DNA from: Akkermansiaceae bacterium UBA2367
GTDB taxonomy: Bacteria > Verrucomicrobiota > Verrucomicrobiia > Verrucomicrobiales > DEV007
Assembly (NCBI GenBank): GCA_002344525.1
Contig: DDTJ01000026.1
Location: 1 to 26,558 of the forward strand
DNA length: 26,558 nucleotides
Direction of reading: 5' to 3'
Numbering within the stretch: the first letter of the stretch is position 1; every line of letters starts with the position of its first letter. The position numbers were made by a program, and so were the translations under genes. This document shows positions 14,927 to 22,172 of this stretch, one piece after another. The notes below the pieces were generated by a model that did no database searches, was not told where the DNA came from, and saw only the letters and a list, made by a program, of their open reading frames with translations.

Positions 14927-16114
14927 ATGCGACTGAACCACGGCATCCACCTCGGCTATTGCACGAACATCCATCGCGGGGAGACCTGGACGGAGACCTT
15001 CTCGGCCTTGCGCACCCACACCGACGCGGTGCGCCGCCGCGTCTCGCCGGACCGGCCCTACGGCATCGGCCTGCGCCTCTCGGCCGGGGCGGCGGAGGAA
15101 TTGGCGGCCCGCCCCGAGGAGCGCGACGCCTTTCGCCGCTGGCTCGACGAGACGGATTCCTACGTCTTCACGATCAACGGCTTCCCCTATGGAGCCTTCC
15201 ACGGCACGCGGGTGAAGGAGCAGGTCTTCGCGCCCGACTGGAGCCGTCCCGAGCGGCTAGACTACACGAAGCGGCTCTTCGACCTGATCGACGAGATCGC
15301 CCCGGCGGGGCTGGAGGCGAGCGTGAGCACCCTGCCCGGCTCGTTCAAGGAATTCCTCCGTCCGGAGACGGCGGACGGGCAGCGCGAGGCGATCCGGAGG
15401 AACCTGCGCGCCTGCGCCGAGCATATCGAGCGGCTGGGCGAGCGGAGCGGGCGCGACCTGCATCTCGGTCTGGAACCGGAGCCGCTGGGCCTCTTCGAGA
15501 ACAGCGAGGAGACGGTCGCCTTCTTCGACGACCTCACCGCCGGGACGACGGCGGAGGAGCGCGAACGGCTACTGCGCCATCTGGGGGTGAACTACGACAC
15601 CTGCCATCTCGCGGTGGAGTTCGAGGAACCGGGCGCGGCTATTGGCGCTCTGCGGGCGGCGGGCCTCCGCATCAGCAAGGTCCACCTCAGCTCCGCGCTG
15701 ACCCTGCGCCCGACCCCGGAGGCGGTGGCGCGGCTGGGTGAATTCCAGGAAGGGGTCTACTTCCACCAAGTCCTCGTCGCCGAAAGCGGGAGGGTCTCGC
15801 GGCGCTTCAAGGACCTGCCCGACGCGCTGGATTGGCACGGGGCGCATCCCGAGGAGGCCGGGGAGGAATGGCGGGTCCATTTCCACGTCCCCCTCCACAC
15901 CAGCCCCGAGTCCTGCTTCGGCGACACGCGCGACCATCTCACGGGCCTGCTGGCGCTCTACGCGGCGGAGCCGGGCTGGTGCCGGCACTTCGAGTTCGAG
16001 ACCTACACCTGGGAAGTGCTGCCGCCGTCCCTGCGAGCCCGCGACGTGGTCGATCAGCTGGTCGCCGAATACGGCTGGTGCCTCGGGGAACTGGCGAGGC
16101 ATGGGCTGGCGTGA
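14927..16114 (+). CDS. eboE: EboE-like TIM-barrel protein (metabolite traffic)
   Basis: A 395-residue protein matching EboE, a TIM-barrel of the xylose isomerase-like fold encoded in eustigmatophyte/bacterial ebo clusters that are linked to export or trafficking of a metabolite precursor. The start HLGYCTNIHRGETWTETF is characteristic. Candidate metal or catalytic residues are placed as in this fold: E183 (LGLEPEP), D224 and H227 (NYDTCH), H253 (KVHLSS) and a late FEFETYTWEVLP. ATG 14927 is chosen because it directly precedes this signature. The usual companions eboA, eboB, eboC, eboD and eboF are not within the window: flanks are lnt (divergent) and a response regulator (convergent). Thus it is an orphan or split-off copy. 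No signal peptide, so cytoplasmic. Confidence 0.82.
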   Translation: MRLNHGIHLGYCTNIHRGETWTETFSALRTHTDAVRRRVSPDRPYGIGLRLSAGAAEELAARPEERDAFRRWLDETDSYVFTINGFPYGAFHGTRVKEQVFAPDWSRPERLDYTKRLFDLIDEIAPAGLEASVSTLPGSFKEFLRPETADGQREAIRRNLRACAEHIERLGERSGRDLHLGLEPEPLGLFENSEETVAFFDDLTAGTTAEERERLLRHLGVNYDTCHLAVEFEEPGAAIGALRAAGLRISKVHLSSALTLRPTPEAVARLGEFQEGVYFHQVLVAESGRVSRRFKDLPDALDWHGAHPEEAGEEWRVHFHVPLHTSPESCFGDTRDHLTGLLALYAAEPGWCRHFEFETYTWEVLPPSLRARDVVDQLVAEYGWCLGELARHGLA

Positions 16115-16174
16115 GGTTGTGGAGGATACGCGAAGCGGAAGCCCGTAGAGAGCTTCTCCCCGACTGACGTTCGT

Positions 16175-16241
16175 CGAAGTTCACGAACTTCGCTACGGTT
16201 CCACTTGATCACAATGGTAGAGAAGTTCGTGAGAACTTCTC
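16175..16241. repeat. Paired GAAGTTC hairpins at a convergent junction
   Basis: Two consecutive hairpins lie between eboE and the opposing response regulator. The first is CGAAGTTC-AC-GAACTTCG (16175-16192, 8-bp arms). The second is GAGAAGTTC-GTGA-GAACTTCTC (16220-16241, 9-bp arms). Both share the GAAGTTC/GAACTTC core and are followed by CTCCCCG-type sequence, which also occurs at 16149-16161. This is a REP-like pair. Neither is followed by a T-run, so classic intrinsic termination is not obvious. Confidence 0.75.
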
Positions 16242-16266
16242 CCCGCCAATTGCGCCAAAGGCCGGT

Positions 16267-16872
16267 TCAAGAGGCCGACAGAGGGCCGTCCTCGCGCTTG
16301 GGGAAGGCGAAGACCGGACCGCTATCCCCGGTGGTGGAGGGGGCGGTGAGCGCGGCGGTGGAGAAAGCGGTCGAGGGCGGGGCGGCCGCTTGGCCCGTCC
16401 ATGGCGTCCCTTGGTCGAAGTCGGGCAGCTCGATCATGCCGGAGCGAGGAGGATGGTGGGCGGCGGTGGCTGTGTCGGCCTCCCGGAGCTGATTGTAGGT
16501 CATGCTCGCGCGGAGCTGCTCCTCGATGACTTGGAGCAGCTCCTGCAACTGCACGGGCTTGGAAAGGACGAGGCTCTGGATGCCCCCGGTGTTGGCGAGG
16601 GCCTGCGCCTCGCGGGCGATCGCGGTGAGGAGGATGACCGGAATGTAGCGCAGGGAAAGGTCGTTACGCAGATCCATGAGAACGCGCCCCCCGTCCCGCT
16701 CCGGCATCATGACGTCGAGGAGGATGAGGTCGGGCATGTAGTGCCGCACCGTGTTCACCGCGAGCAGCGGATTGTTCTCGACGACGGGCTCGTAGCCGAA
16801 TTTGGCGAGAGCTTTCGCCAACAAAGTGGTGAGAGCGACATTGTCGTCGATAATCTGGATGCGGGATTTCAT
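16267..16872 (-). CDS. Single-receiver response regulator with disordered tail
   Basis: A 201-residue protein. Residues 1-122 form a complete receiver domain: acidic pair D9/D10 (IIDDN), phospho-acceptor D53 (LILLDVMMPERDGG), switch T83 (VILLTA) and conserved K105 (VLSKPVQ). No DNA-binding or enzymatic output domain follows; residues about 123-201 are Ala, Thr, Ser and Pro-rich and likely disordered. It therefore probably acts by protein contact, in a phosphorelay or as a CheY/DivK-type regulator. The ATG at 16872 is chosen because it directly precedes the first receiver strand (MKSRIQIIDDN); upstream in-frame codons reach only a TTG through AT-rich DNA. It is divergent from the DHp-containing gene at 17117 across an AT-rich control region. 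Confidence 0.88.
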   Translation of the reverse strand: MKSRIQIIDDNVALTTLLAKALAKFGYEPVVENNPLLAVNTVRHYMPDLILLDVMMPERDGGRVLMDLRNDLSLRYIPVILLTAIAREAQALANTGGIQSLVLSKPVQLQELLQVIEEQLRASMTYNQLREADTATAAHHPPRSGMIELPDFDQGTPWTGQAAAPPSTAFSTAALTAPSTTGDSGPVFAFPKREDGPLSAS

Positions 16873-17116
16873 CACAATTAATGTCAATATATATGGAAAA
16901 TATGAAAAATACAAATAAAAACCGTGAAAAATTTCTCCATGCGGATTTCCCCTTCAAGGAAGAGGCCACAGCGAGCGTTGAAGACCCGACAGGGTGTCGT
17001 CGGGGATCCGACAGGGTTCTTTGAAAATTTTAAAAATTCACTTGAAATAAACTTAAAAAACAGTGAATTTATGGAAATTTGATTATTTACTCTTAATTCA
17101 GATCACCTATCGTACT
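16873..17116. promoter_or_regulatory. AT-rich divergent control region of the signalling pair
   Basis: About 244 bp between two oppositely oriented signalling genes. The two ends (16873-16940 and 17018-17116) are strikingly AT-rich compared with the surrounding GC-rich DNA, while the centre holds GC-rich repeats. TTGAAA at 17042 followed by AATTTA at 17066 is a possible plus-strand promoter, but so AT-rich a tract gives many near matches, so no exact promoter is called. Confidence 0.55.
16985..17017. promoter_or_regulatory. Phased CCGACAGGGT direct repeat, putative operator
   Basis: CCGACAGGGT occurs exactly at 16986-16995 and again at 17008-17017. Centre spacing is 22 bp, close to two helical turns, so bound protein dimers would lie on the same face. 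The first copy also takes part in a CCCGAC-N8-GTCGGG inverted repeat (16985-16990 and 16999-17004). The position midway between two divergent regulators suits an operator; the binding protein is unknown. Confidence 0.45.
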
Positions 17117-17881
17117 ATGAACAAAGTCCTGATTGTCGCCGGGGAACGCCAGACCGGGGAACGCTACCAGCAGGCGCTCGGCCAGGAGGGCTTCCAGACG
17201 GCCGTGGTCTGGAACCCGATCCAGATGGTCGAGTTCTGCCGCCAGCACAGCCCCGATTTCATGGTCGTCGATCTGGATCTCGCCGAGCTCGGGCTCTGGA
17301 GCGCGGTGCAGGCGGTGCGCGGCATCGGCACGCTCGCGAACGTGCCCTTCCTCGGCCTCTCCTCGACGGCGAACCCGCCTTTGTTCGAGAAAGCGAAGGC
17401 GGCGGGCTTCCTCTCCGTCTATCCCACGCACGACAGCAGCCGCCAGATCGTCGAGGCGCTGCGGCGCGAGGTCGAGCGGGTCGCGACCCCGGTCGAGGCT
17501 GAAATCGTCGATGTGGTGGGGCGCGACCCCTCCCTGAACCGCCTCCGCGAAATCGCCCGCGACATCGTCTCGACGGCGGCTTCGCTACGCCCCCGCGTCG
17601 CGGAATACGGCGAGGACGGCCCCGAGCTTTTCAGCTACATCGAGAACTCGGGCTTCGCCATCCGCAAGAAGCTGAACGGCGTGTCCGATTTCTCGCTCCA
17701 CGACAAGGAGCTGCGCCACGACTTCCGCAACATGATCGGATCGGTCACAGGCTTCGCCGAACTCATCCTGATGGAGTCGGGCCTGTCCCCGGAATCGACC
17801 GAGGGGCTCACCCGTCTGCGCCGCAACTCGACGGAGTTCGTCGACATCCTCGACTTGCAGAAGGCCGAGGCGAATGCGTGA
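17117..17881 (+). CDS. Degenerate receiver fused to a DHp-like histidine segment
   Basis: A 254-residue protein. Residues 1-120 have receiver-like alpha/beta alternation (KVLIVAGE, DFMVVDLDLAELG, VPFLGLSST, AGFLSVYPT), but the N-terminal acidic pair is missing (VAGE) and the conserved Lys is replaced (YPTHD); D52 remains. A linker helix follows. Residues about 192-250 contain LRHDFRNMIGSVTGFAELIL, a histidine-kinase H-box (H201, D202, R204, N205) and second helix SPESTEGLTRLRRNSTEFVD, i.e. a DHp-like four-helix dimer. No ATP-binding CA domain (N, G1, G2 boxes) follows. It could be a histidine phosphotransferase like ChpT, a pseudokinase or an adaptor. The divergent receiver protein next door is the natural partner, by inference. 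Start at ATG 17117 just ahead of the first strand. Confidence 0.72.
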   Translation: MNKVLIVAGERQTGERYQQALGQEGFQTAVVWNPIQMVEFCRQHSPDFMVVDLDLAELGLWSAVQAVRGIGTLANVPFLGLSSTANPPLFEKAKAAGFLSVYPTHDSSRQIVEALRREVERVATPVEAEIVDVVGRDPSLNRLREIARDIVSTAASLRPRVAEYGEDGPELFSYIENSGFAIRKKLNGVSDFSLHDKELRHDFRNMIGSVTGFAELILMESGLSPESTEGLTRLRRNSTEFVDILDLQKAEANA

Positions 17882-17956
17882 GGCGGACCGGGCATCGCGG
17901 GGCGGGACTTACGAATCCGCTGTTTCCTTTCCCCGCTCGCGGGATAGGGTGGCCGC

Positions 17957-18853
17957 ATGAAAGTCGGCATCACCGGTGCGAGCGGATTTCTCGGCGGCGC
18001 CCTCGTCGCGGAGGGGAAACGGCGCGGCTGGACGGTGGTCGCCTTCTCCCGCCGTCCCGCGACGGCGGCGGAGGGGATTGACGAAACGCGCTCGCTCGCC
18101 GATCCCGGCGCGGTCGATCTCGGGGGGCTGGACGCCCTCGTCCATCTCGCCGGCGAGCCGGTCTCGGGTCTGTGGACGCAGGCCCGCAAACGCCGCATCC
18201 GCGACAGCCGGGTCGATCTCACCCGCGGCCTCGTCGAGGCGATCGCGGCGATGGAGCGGGAACGCCGCCCCGCCACGCTGGTCTCGGCCTCGGCGCTCGG
18301 CTACTACGGGGACCGCGACGACGAGCCGCTCGACGAGGAGAGCGATCCCGGCTTCGGCTTTCTCGCGGGGGTCTGCCGCGACTGGGAGGCGGCCTCGGCC
18401 AAGGCCGCGAAACTCGGCGTGCGGGTCGTCCAGCCGCGCATCGGGCTCGTCCTCGGGCGCGAGGGCTTTTTGAAGCGCGTCCGCCCCATCTTCCGGCTCG
18501 GTCTCGGTGGCCGGCTCGGGCAGGGCAGGCAGTGGATGTCGTGGATCCATGTCGACGACCTCGCCCGGCTCCTCGCCGAATGCGTCGAGAACCGCTCCGT
18601 GCGGGGTCCCGTCAACGCCGTCGCCCCGCATCCGGTGACGAACCGGGAGTTCACCGCCGTCTACGCCCGCGTCCTCCGGCGCATCGCTTGGCTCCCCGTC
18701 CCCGCCTTCAACCTCGCCCTCCTCCCCGGCGGGATGGGGCGGCTCTTCCTCGACAGCCAGCGCGCCGAGCCGGTCGCGATGAGGGCCTTCGGATTCGAGT
18801 GGGCCTATCCCGTCCTCGAAGACGCGCTGCGGGCGGTGGAAAACGGTTCTTGA
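17957..18853 (+). CDS. TIGR01777-family NAD-dependent epimerase/dehydratase-like protein
   Basis: A 298-residue extended SDR of the YfcH/SDR39U1 (TIGR01777) type. The N-terminal TGASGFLGG (residues 6-14) is the nucleotide-binding loop; HLAGEPVSGLWTQARK (63-78), the family-specific SASALGYYGD (110-119) and WMSWIHVDDLARL follow in the expected order. The length is standard. The true reaction of this family is not known; it is a cytoplasmic oxidoreductase-like fold related to sugar nucleotide epimerases. The start has a usable ribosome-binding stretch (AGGGTGG) a few bases upstream. The HAD phosphatase gene follows after 33 bp in the same direction, so the two may be cotranscribed. Confidence 0.88.
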   Translation: MKVGITGASGFLGGALVAEGKRRGWTVVAFSRRPATAAEGIDETRSLADPGAVDLGGLDALVHLAGEPVSGLWTQARKRRIRDSRVDLTRGLVEAIAAMERERRPATLVSASALGYYGDRDDEPLDEESDPGFGFLAGVCRDWEAASAKAAKLGVRVVQPRIGLVLGREGFLKRVRPIFRLGLGGRLGQGRQWMSWIHVDDLARLLAECVENRSVRGPVNAVAPHPVTNREFTAVYARVLRRIAWLPVPAFNLALLPGGMGRLFLDSQRAEPVAMRAFGFEWAYPVLEDALRAVENGS

Positions 18854-18882
18854 ACTTGGAGCCTGCAACCTGAAACTTGGAA
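18851..18882 (+). repeat. TGAAACTTGGAA short repeat pair
   Basis: TGAACTTGGA (18851-18860) and TGAAACTTGGAA (18871-18882) stand as near-direct repeats between the epimerase stop codon, which they include, and the HAD gene start. A third copy, TGAAAACTTGGA, is at 22064-22074 where it leads into the CATG palindrome element. This appears to be a small dispersed intergenic repeat of unknown role. Confidence 0.45.
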
Positions 18883-18886
18883 TAGG

Positions 18887-19765
18887 ATGGCCGCGCCGCA
18901 GAACATCATCGGGATCGTCTACGACTACGATCAGACCCTCAGCCCGACCTACATGCAGGACGAGGTGCTCTTCCCGAAATTCGGCATCAATCCGTCGGAG
19001 TTCTGGAAGCGCTGCAAAATCCTCGTCGAGGAGCAAGGCTACGAGAGCGAACTCGCCTACCTGAAGGCCATCATCGACTACTTGGAGATGGACGGCCCCA
19101 GCAACGCCGACTTGGAGGAACTGGGGCGGGGTTTGCAGTTCTTCCCCGGCCTGCCCGAGATGTTCGAGGAGCTGGACGCGGTCCTGAGCGACGAGCATCG
19201 CGCCATGGGGGTGAGAATCGAGCACTACATCGTCTCCAGCGGGATCAAGGCCCTGATCGACGGCAGCCGCCTCCGTCCCTACTGCAAGGAGATCTTCGGC
19301 TGCGAATTCGCCGAGAACGCTGCGGGCCGCATCTCCTTCCCCCGCCGCGTCATCTCGCACACGTCGAAAACGCAATACCTCTTCCGCATCAACAAGGGCA
19401 TGCTGGACCCCGCCGAGGACGTCAACGACCACATGCCCGACCACCTGCGGCCCATCCCCTTCCCCAACATGGTCTACCTCGGTGACGGCCCCACCGACGT
19501 CCCCTGCTTCACCGTGATGAAACGCTTCGGCGGGCACAGCATCGCCGTCTACAATCCCGACGACAGGACTCGCACCAGCTTCCGCAAGGCCTACCAGCTC
19601 GCCGGCGTGGCCGGGCGCATCAAGCACATCGCCCCCGCCGACTACCGCGCCGGCAGCCACCTGCGCCTCCTTCTCGAAGAGACCGTCCTTGAGATCGCCT
19701 CCCGCATCGTCGAGGCGCGGCGTCGGGAAATCCAGGAGAACACCGTGGCCGCGCCGACCCACTGA
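18887..19765 (+). CDS. HAD-superfamily phosphatase
   Basis: A 292-residue cytoplasmic HAD hydrolase. Motif I is VYDYDQTLSP with nucleophile D13 and acid/base D15; motif II is YIVSSG (S117/S118); motif III Lys is probably K161 in SHTSKTQYLF; motif IV is YLGDGPTDVP with D200 and D204 binding magnesium. Residues about 21-95 form a helical cap between motif I and II (C1-type cap). The family hydrolyses phosphate esters; no substrate is indicated. The reading frame begins with ATG 18887 close after the AACTTGGA repeat. The neighbours (epimerase upstream, ceramidase-like gene 57 bp downstream) give no clear pathway. The family is also annotated simply as haloacid dehalogenase-like hydrolase. Confidence 0.85.
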   Translation: MAAPQNIIGIVYDYDQTLSPTYMQDEVLFPKFGINPSEFWKRCKILVEEQGYESELAYLKAIIDYLEMDGPSNADLEELGRGLQFFPGLPEMFEELDAVLSDEHRAMGVRIEHYIVSSGIKALIDGSRLRPYCKEIFGCEFAENAAGRISFPRRVISHTSKTQYLFRINKGMLDPAEDVNDHMPDHLRPIPFPNMVYLGDGPTDVPCFTVMKRFGGHSIAVYNPDDRTRTSFRKAYQLAGVAGRIKHIAPADYRAGSHLRLLLEETVLEIASRIVEARRREIQENTVAAPTH

Positions 19766-19822
19766 CGGGGAGGACGCCTTCGCGCGATTGCCCCGGACGG
19801 ACTTTCCGGCTCTGATAAGCGC

Positions 19823-21070
19823 ATGAGAACCAAGCGCAGATTCGCAACGGGGATGCTGGCGGGCGCGTTCGCCCTCCTGCCGCTCTGCCAGCAAGCGGCG
19901 GAGGAAGCCGCAGCACCGGAGTGGAAGGCCGGAGCGGCGACGGTGAAGATCACGCCTCACAGGCTCATGCCCATGGCCGGATACGCTTCGCGCAAGGACA
20001 ATCCCGCCGAGGGCACGGAGCAGGATCTCTTCGCCAAGGCGCTCGCTGTCGAGGATGCCGAAGGCCACCGGGCGGTGATCGTGACGACCGATCTCAGCGG
20101 CATTTCGGAAGCCTTGCGAACGGTGGTCGAGCAACAGGTGGCGACCGAGTCCGGCATCCCGCCCCACGCGCTGTTGATGAACGCCTCGCACACTCACTGC
20201 GGCCCGGCCTACAGCCGCGAGGACACGAGGGACTACTTCGACTTTCTCGCCGGGGAGATCCCCCGCCTCGTGGCCGCGGCTCTCGCGAACCTGGAACCCG
20301 CGCACCTGAGCTACTGCGAAGCCAAGTGCGGGTTCGCCATGAACCGCCGCACGCCCACCCCCCAAGGATACCGCAACCACCCCAATCCCGAGGGGCCGGT
20401 CGACCACACCGTGCCGGTGCTGCGGGTGGACAACGCGGCGGGCGAACTGAAAACGGTGCTCTTCGGCTATTCCTGCCACAACACCACGATGAGCTTCATG
20501 CGATGGCTGGGCGATTACGCGGGCTACGCCCAGGAATACCTCGAAGCCGATCATCCGGGCCTGACCGCCATGTTCGTGAACAATTGCAGCGGCGACCAGA
20601 ACCCCTACCCTCGCGGCATGCTCTACTTCGCCCAGCGCCATGGCCGCAGCCTCGCGACGGCGGTGGAAGCCGCGCTGGAGACGAACCAGCGCGAACGGTT
20701 CCACCAGCATCGGCTGGGCAGTCCCCTGCGCTCGGTGCTGGAGACCGTGGACTTGGAGTTCACCGAAGCCTCGGGGCGGGAGCCTTTCGCCTATCCGGTG
20801 CAGGTGCTGCGCTTCGGGGACGGGCTCGCCTTGATCGGCTTGGGCAACGAGGTGGTGGTCGATTATTCGTTGCGCCTGAAAGCGGAACTCGGCGGGCGCG
20901 GCCCCGCCATCTGGGTGGCCGGCTACACGAATTCCTACAGCGGCTACGTCCCCAGCAAACGAGTCCTCGAAGAAGGCGGCTACGAAGCCGAAAGCCGTCC
21001 GTGGAAACCGGACCTTGAAGAGCGCATCACGGGGAAAGTCCACGAACTGTTCGATCGCTTGAACCCTTGA
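19823..21070 (+). CDS. Secreted neutral ceramidase-like protein (N-terminal domain only)
   Basis: A 415-residue exported protein corresponding to the N-terminal catalytic domain of neutral/alkaline ceramidases. A basic start and hydrophobic core (MRTKRRFATGMLAGAFALLPLC) form the signal peptide. EWKAGAATVKITPHRLMPMAGYASR, VIVTTDLSGI, the zinc-type ASHTHCGP (H123, H125), YSCHNTT and NNCSGDQNPYPRG are the expected family blocks. True ceramidases are around 650-700 residues with an extra C-terminal Ig-like domain that is absent here, as in many PVC-bacterial homologues, so hydrolysis of ceramide is not assured; it may be an amidase acting on another N-acylated compound. The next gene, a TIM-barrel isomerase, starts 34 bp downstream, suggesting cotranscription. 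Confidence 0.85.
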   Translation: MRTKRRFATGMLAGAFALLPLCQQAAEEAAAPEWKAGAATVKITPHRLMPMAGYASRKDNPAEGTEQDLFAKALAVEDAEGHRAVIVTTDLSGISEALRTVVEQQVATESGIPPHALLMNASHTHCGPAYSREDTRDYFDFLAGEIPRLVAAALANLEPAHLSYCEAKCGFAMNRRTPTPQGYRNHPNPEGPVDHTVPVLRVDNAAGELKTVLFGYSCHNTTMSFMRWLGDYAGYAQEYLEADHPGLTAMFVNNCSGDQNPYPRGMLYFAQRHGRSLATAVEAALETNQRERFHQHRLGSPLRSVLETVDLEFTEASGREPFAYPVQVLRFGDGLALIGLGNEVVVDYSLRLKAELGGRGPAIWVAGYTNSYSGYVPSKRVLEEGGYEAESRPWKPDLEERITGKVHELFDRLNP

Positions 21071-21104
21071 ATCCCGCCCATCCCTTGCCTACACTCCCCG
21101 AATT

Positions 21105-22049
21105 ATGGAACGCAGATCCTTCCTCCCCCTCGTCGCCGGCGCCCTCGCGGGCGGCGGTGCCTCCGCCACCACCCCGGCTCGCGCCCAGACCGAGGCGGCG
21201 CCCGCCCGCTATCAAGGCGGCGTCAGCCCTTGGCCCATCTGTCTCGACACCGCGACGATCCGTCCCGCCAGCTTGGAGGACAAGGTCAAGTTCGCCGCCG
21301 AAGCCGGTTTCGACGCCATCGAGCCTTGGGACAAGGAACTGGAAACCTACGAGCAGGAAGGCGGAAATCTGAAGGATCTCGGCAAGAGAATCCGGGATCT
21401 CGGCCTCTTCGTGCCCAGCATGATCGGGTTGTGGAACGCCCTGCCGCCCACGAAGGAGGCTTTCGAGGAATCCCTCGCCGACACCCGGCGGCGCATGAGG
21501 ATGGCCGCCGACATCGGCTGCGAGCATGTCCAGGTCATCGGCAACACCGCCGGGGACGACTGGCAGCAGGCTTGGGTCGCCGCCCGCTACCGGGACCTCA
21601 TCGAGATCGGCGTCAACGAGTTCAACCTGCGACCCGCCTTGGTCTTCGTGAAATTCCAGCCGATCAAAACCTTCGGGCAGGCCCTCGGCATCGCCTTGGA
21701 CGCCAACCACCCGAAGGCGATGGTCATCCCCGACACCTTCCACATGTATATCAGCGGCGGGGGCTTCGAGGCGCTCAAGCATGTCAAAGGCGAGAGCATC
21801 GCCATCTTCCAATTCGCCGACGCCCCCGCCAGCCCCGGCGCGGACGAGTTGAAGGACGCCGACCGCGTCTATCCCGGCGACGGCATCCTGCCGCTGCCCC
21901 AAATCCTGCGCGACCTGAAGGCGACCGGGTTCAAAGGCTGCGTCTCCTTGGAACTCTACAATCCTAACTACTGGAAGGAGGATCTCGCCAAGGTCGCCCG
22001 AACCGGCTTGGAGAAAACCGTCGAGGTCATCCGGCAGGCGAGTGTGTGA
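21105..22049 (+). CDS. Tat-exported sugar phosphate isomerase/epimerase-like TIM barrel
   Basis: A 314-residue protein. The start MERRSFLPLVAGALAGGGAS has the twin-arginine form and a short hydrophobic stretch ending near ARAQ, so export by Tat is likely. The rest is a xylose isomerase-like TIM barrel: KVKFAAEAGFDAIEPWDKEL, LGLFVPSMIGLW, DIGCEHVQVIGN, FVKFQPIKTF, AMVIPDTFHMYISG and a terminal CVSLELYNPNYWKED with the metal-binding Glu type. This is the hydroxypyruvate isomerase/sugar epimerase-like group common in Planctomycetes and Verrucomicrobia; substrate unknown. It is co-directional with the ceramidase-like gene and convergent with dnaB, with a palindrome element filling the gap. Confidence 0.83.
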   Translation: MERRSFLPLVAGALAGGGASATTPARAQTEAAPARYQGGVSPWPICLDTATIRPASLEDKVKFAAEAGFDAIEPWDKELETYEQEGGNLKDLGKRIRDLGLFVPSMIGLWNALPPTKEAFEESLADTRRRMRMAADIGCEHVQVIGNTAGDDWQQAWVAARYRDLIEIGVNEFNLRPALVFVKFQPIKTFGQALGIALDANHPKAMVIPDTFHMYISGGGFEALKHVKGESIAIFQFADAPASPGADELKDADRVYPGDGILPLPQILRDLKATGFKGCVSLELYNPNYWKEDLAKVARTGLEKTVEVIRQASV

Positions 22050-22070
22050 GACGCGCCAGCATCTGAAAAC

Positions 22071-22154
22071 TTGGAGTGCTCGGACATGTCCGCGTTTTGT
22101 TCCGGGGCGACATGTCGCCCCGAAGGAAAGCGGCGTCATGCCGCCGCACTCCAA
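22071..22154. repeat. Nested palindrome element with CATG centres
   Basis: An outer exact 9-bp inverted pair, TTGGAGTGC (22071-22079) and GCACTCCAA (22146-22154), encloses three inner palindromes: CGGACATGTCCG (22081-22092), CGGGGCGACATGTCGCCCCG (22103-22122) and a GCGGC/GCCGC stem around TCAT (22130-22144). All three have a CATG or TCATG at or next to the centre. The whole forms a compact 84-bp multi-arm structure between the convergent isomerase and dnaB genes. No coding potential. It resembles a REP/BIME-type element. Confidence 0.8.
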
Positions 22155-22172
22155 AAGCATTGGCCCCGGCCA

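Noticed and set aside
16880..16885. TTGACA on the minus strand just before the response regulator as a -35 box
   Set aside because: It lies only a few bases before the start codon, leaving no room for a -10 box and transcription start.
17909..21043. A 1044-codon open frame on the minus strand across the epimerase, HAD and ceramidase-like genes
   Set aside because: It lies antisense to three genes with intact, recognisable motifs. In very GC-rich DNA the antisense frame aligned with codon positions rarely meets stop codons. Its sequence is Gly/Asp/Val/Arg-rich without domains.
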